64,000 nucleotides of DNA from Paramecium sonneborni (taxonomy: Eukaryota; Ciliophora; Oligohymenophorea; Peniculida; Parameciidae). A model generated the notes under the pieces. The model worked only from the letters and a program-made list of their open reading frames with translations. It was not told where the DNA came from and searched no databases. Positions 61,020-64,000 of the stretch are shown piece after piece; the stretch's first letter is position 1; each line of letters begins with the position of its first letter. A program made the position numbers and the translations under genes. Location: assembly GCA_905182985.1 (NCBI GenBank), contig CAJJDN010000101.1, positions 33,811 to 97,810 on the forward strand, given 5' to 3'.

Positions 61020-63314
61020 ATGTAAAATAATAACAGCTTTGAGTATTAATCTAATTAAGGTAAAAGAGAAATTATGCTATAGTAAATTATCTTAGAATAA
61101 AAACAAAAAATAAGAGAATTAGAATTGCAAACTTAAAAATAATAAACACCTCCTATGTATAAATAATAATTATTGGAATGTACTAATTAATTAGAAGAAA
61201 GCAAAAATATTATCAAATAATTGTTATAATAAAAAGAATAGCTCACCTAAAAGATTTAATCAATGGAATCAGAAATTGAATTATAATAAACTAAAACTAT
61301 CTAAGATATCTAAAATCAATATAATTAAAGAATAACATAATTATAGAATGAAAATTAATTGTTATAAGAAGAATTGAAATAATTCTAACCATTATCAAAA
61401 GCATTGAATAATTATACATAAGAAGAAAAGTATATTTAATAAATCAACATTCTTTATGATTTCTTATCATCATGGCAAAAATAACAAATGTCAGAATTAG
61501 TTTAATATAAACGAGAATTAGAAATTTAAATCAATTAAAAATAACAATTAAACTAAAAACATATTGAAGAAAAATAATTACTTAATACTTAATTAAATAA
61601 GAGAATCAAATTGGATTAACAAATTTAAAATGATGTTATATTACAATTATAAACTACACTTAAAGAAATATCTAAATACTAAACTGAAATTAAATAGCTT
61701 AAATTATTTAATGGAAGTTATCAAAAGATAGAAGAAATCTTGACATAACAAATAGAAAATCTTAGACCTATTTAAAATGTTTCATAAATTGCATAGGTAT
61801 AATAAGTAAAATCTGTTTAATCGTCATAAATTAATAAAATAGAGAATAATTAATAGGATGATTAAACTATCTATCTTAAAGCAGAAAATGATTAATTGAA
61901 ATAAGCAACAGAAGATATTAAATAATTATCTTTACTTAGAGAAAAAACACTAAAATAAGAGATTTAAAGAAATGAAGATAAATGTGAATATTTGACTTAG
62001 TAAATTGAAATCAGAGAAAAACATTATATTTAGGATTTACATAAAATTAAACTATATATTGAATAAATTGAGAAAAATTATGAGTCAAGAGAAAACTTTT
62101 ATAAATTTAATAGTGAAGAACTTTAATCATTGCTTGATAACTTTAGAAACATCACATAATAAATTGCCTTAGAATTAAAAAATAGAAAAGGTAATGAACA
62201 TATTAAAGAATGTAAAGATTTACTTTCAAAGTTGGTTTAAACTAAATCAAAATAGCCAAAGTAAATTAAAAGTTTGGAAAAACTAGAAACTATTTGCAAA
62301 GATTTATTAAAAAATTAATAATTAATAAAATAAAATGAAGATCTTAAAGAATTAATTATTGATGTTAGCAAATAAATTTTAAATTCTTAGGAATATAAGT
62401 AGCAGACTATTATATTATTTGAAGCACTAGATTAATTGGAAGGTATTATTACTAGTCCAAATAAAAGAGTTGATGATTTATTAGATTTATTCCATAAAGA
62501 ATTACAACAGTTAACTAAATTAAGAGAATAAACATATCAAAATAATACAATTTATACGCAAATCTTAGAAATCATAAAAGAAAAATAAGAATGTCCAGCA
62601 ATCTAATCTAATAGTTCAAAAGAATTAGAACATATTACATAATTGAGATTACTAGAATAGGAATAATATAAAAAAGAAATTGATATTGCCATTAATAGAA
62701 GTTAAAAACTTTTAGAGGCTCAAGAAATAAAAATTAAGAGTCTTGAATATTAAATAAGAAAACAAGAATAATAAATTAATTAATAATTTTAATCAACTTC
62801 ATCTTAGTAGAATGAAATGGATACACTAATCAAATAATAAATTAAGTAAATTAATAAACTATAAAAATAATTGAATGAAGTCTAATAGTAAAGAATCTAA
62901 GATAAAAAAGATATAATTAAACTAATATAAGATAGTGAAGCTAAATAAATTGAAAACTAAAATAAAATATTAAAATAAATAGATATTAAATATAATACTA
63001 TTGTCGAAATTGTAAATAAAAAATTAAATAAATTAATTTAATCAGATAAAATCCTTAATAATGAAGAATAGTAAAAAATAATACATTAAGATACTGATTC
63101 TCAAATTAAATAATTAATCAAAAAGGATTAAGAAAGAGATTAATAATATTAATTATAATTAGAATAATTGAGATAAGTAATTGATGAATTAAAAAACAAT
63201 ATTTAGAATCTCCATGCAGAAAAGGGTGAATTAATTTAGCAATTAGATGAACTTAATAAAGTTGTATAAACTTAAAAAAAAGTTTATTATTCTTTTCGTT
63301 AACAATAATAATGA
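61020..63314 (+). CDS. Long coiled-coil protein, 764 aa, intronless
   Basis: I checked every codon from ATG 61020 to TGA 63312-63314: 764 sense codons, no TGA. Almost all internal TAA/TAG are Gln, so standard-code ORF tracks see nothing. Composition is Gln, Lys, Glu, Leu, Ile and Asn with heptad-like spacing through most of the length: RELELQTQKQ, QIENLRPIQNVSQIAQ, IEQIEKNYESRENFYKF, LQQLTKLREQ and LRQVIDELKNNIQNL. No globular domain, signal or membrane segment. Probable cytoskeletal or basal-body structural protein, or a long tether. Its 3' end lies 27 bp from the stop of the convergent minus gene. Confidence 0.75.
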
Positions 63315-63341
63315 TTTATAGTTTTTTTTGTATTTTACAAT

Positions 63342-64000
63342 TCAATATTTATCATCATACATCGTAATCAATTTAACAATCAAACTTAAACTTTCAAATG
63401 TAATAAGGTTTTCAATATCAAACCAATTAAATTGATATTAATAAATGATTCTTTTAAGTACTCTCTCTAAGCTTATGATTTCATGATCTTTCACCTTATT
63501 TGAACTTTCTATAACATTTGAGATATTTGTTAATCCAGAAAATATTTAATTTTCTCTTATGTTGATCTATTTACTTGCATGTTGATTGCACAATTATTTT
63601 ATCAATTATTTTATATACACCAATAATTAATTTCTAGCCATTAATCCATTCTTATACAAATCATACATACACTTTATAACTTATTTAATTAAATCTTGAT
63701 TATTTAGTGAGTTTTGAAAAATGTCTTCTATGCATTAATTTAATGTTTCTCTCATCAATGGTTTTTTTTTATTATTCTAATAATATAGTGATTTTAATTC
63801 AGGGTTAGATATCAAATTTAGTAGGCATTATACAAATTTAGAATTTTAATCTTTAATTAACTTATCCAAATATAAATTAATAATATATTGTACTAAAACT
63901 TTTTAGTTTAAGATTATTGTTCCTATAAATTATTCAACTAAACTATGTTTTAGAATGTGAGGAAGAGATAATATAATTTCTTATTGTAAACATTCTATTA
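63342..64000 (-). CDS. Helical-repeat-like protein, C-terminal part (runs off the window)
   Basis: The minus frame is open from the window edge to TGA 63344-63342, about 218 codons. It reads as repeated amphipathic helix pairs: EIILSLPHILKHSLVEQFIG, VLVQYIINLYLDKLIKDQN, LMRETLNQCIEDIFQNSLN, DLIKQVIKCMYDLYKNGL and LERVLKRIIYQYQFNWFDIE, ending LIVKLITMYDDKY. This pattern suits an ARM/HEAT-type scaffold, but no signature is decisive. The 5' end lies beyond 64000. No intron is needed in the visible part. Confidence 0.6.

Overview
This is an AT-rich ciliate window, almost certainly from Paramecium. Three signs agree. (1) Reading frames stay open for hundreds of codons only if TAA and TAG are read as glutamine and TGA is the sole stop; the longest runs 1,385 codons. 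(2) Genes are broken by introns of about 19-35 nt that nearly all start GTA and end TAG. In every spliced gene where I fixed all the introns, removing them gives a total divisible by three. (3) The gene families are ciliate-typical: NEK kinases with DMN in place of DFG, SHHQKF Myb proteins and MORN repeat proteins. Standard-code ORF calling misses nearly every real gene, and most of its calls are fragments or antisense shadows.

Left half (1 to about 35 kb): gene-poor and full of relics. It holds a short Cys-rich membrane ORF (921-1289), a tandem pair of MORN-repeat genes (4090-5679 with destroyed splice acceptors, and 6877-7595), WD40 debris, a Cys-rich membrane protein gene with a frameshift (9578-11190, minus), a frameshifted H-type-lectin-like gene (12728-13939), a probable NACHT/WD40 relic, a 442-aa ORF (16451-17779, minus), an intronless 1,385-aa predicted surface protein (19207-23364), a decayed Cys-rich secretory gene (about 24.7-27.7 kb, minus) and an eIF4A-like helicase pseudogene (32814-34090, minus). 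It ends in a 581-bp run of N.

Right half (35.6-64 kb): compact and gene-dense, typical of a macronuclear chromosome. In order: GPI-anchor-like surface protein (-), START-domain protein (+), mitotic cyclin (+), OGFr-like protein (+), multi-pass membrane protein (-, present twice because of a one-N assembly joint), SANT/Myb protein (+), polo-like kinase (+), a 404-aa helical protein (-), a small secreted protein (-), a multi-pass RING-H2 protein (+), a 120-aa protein (+), UBA/PUB protein (-), NEK kinase (+), a kinase-like protein lacking catalytic residues (-), a second SANT/Myb protein (+), a 363-aa protein (+), a 764-aa coiled-coil protein (+) and a partial helical-repeat protein (-). Cyclin, polo kinase and NEK kinase all point to cell-cycle or basal-body control, but nothing shows they are co-regulated.

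Family names come from motifs read by eye; no database search was run.
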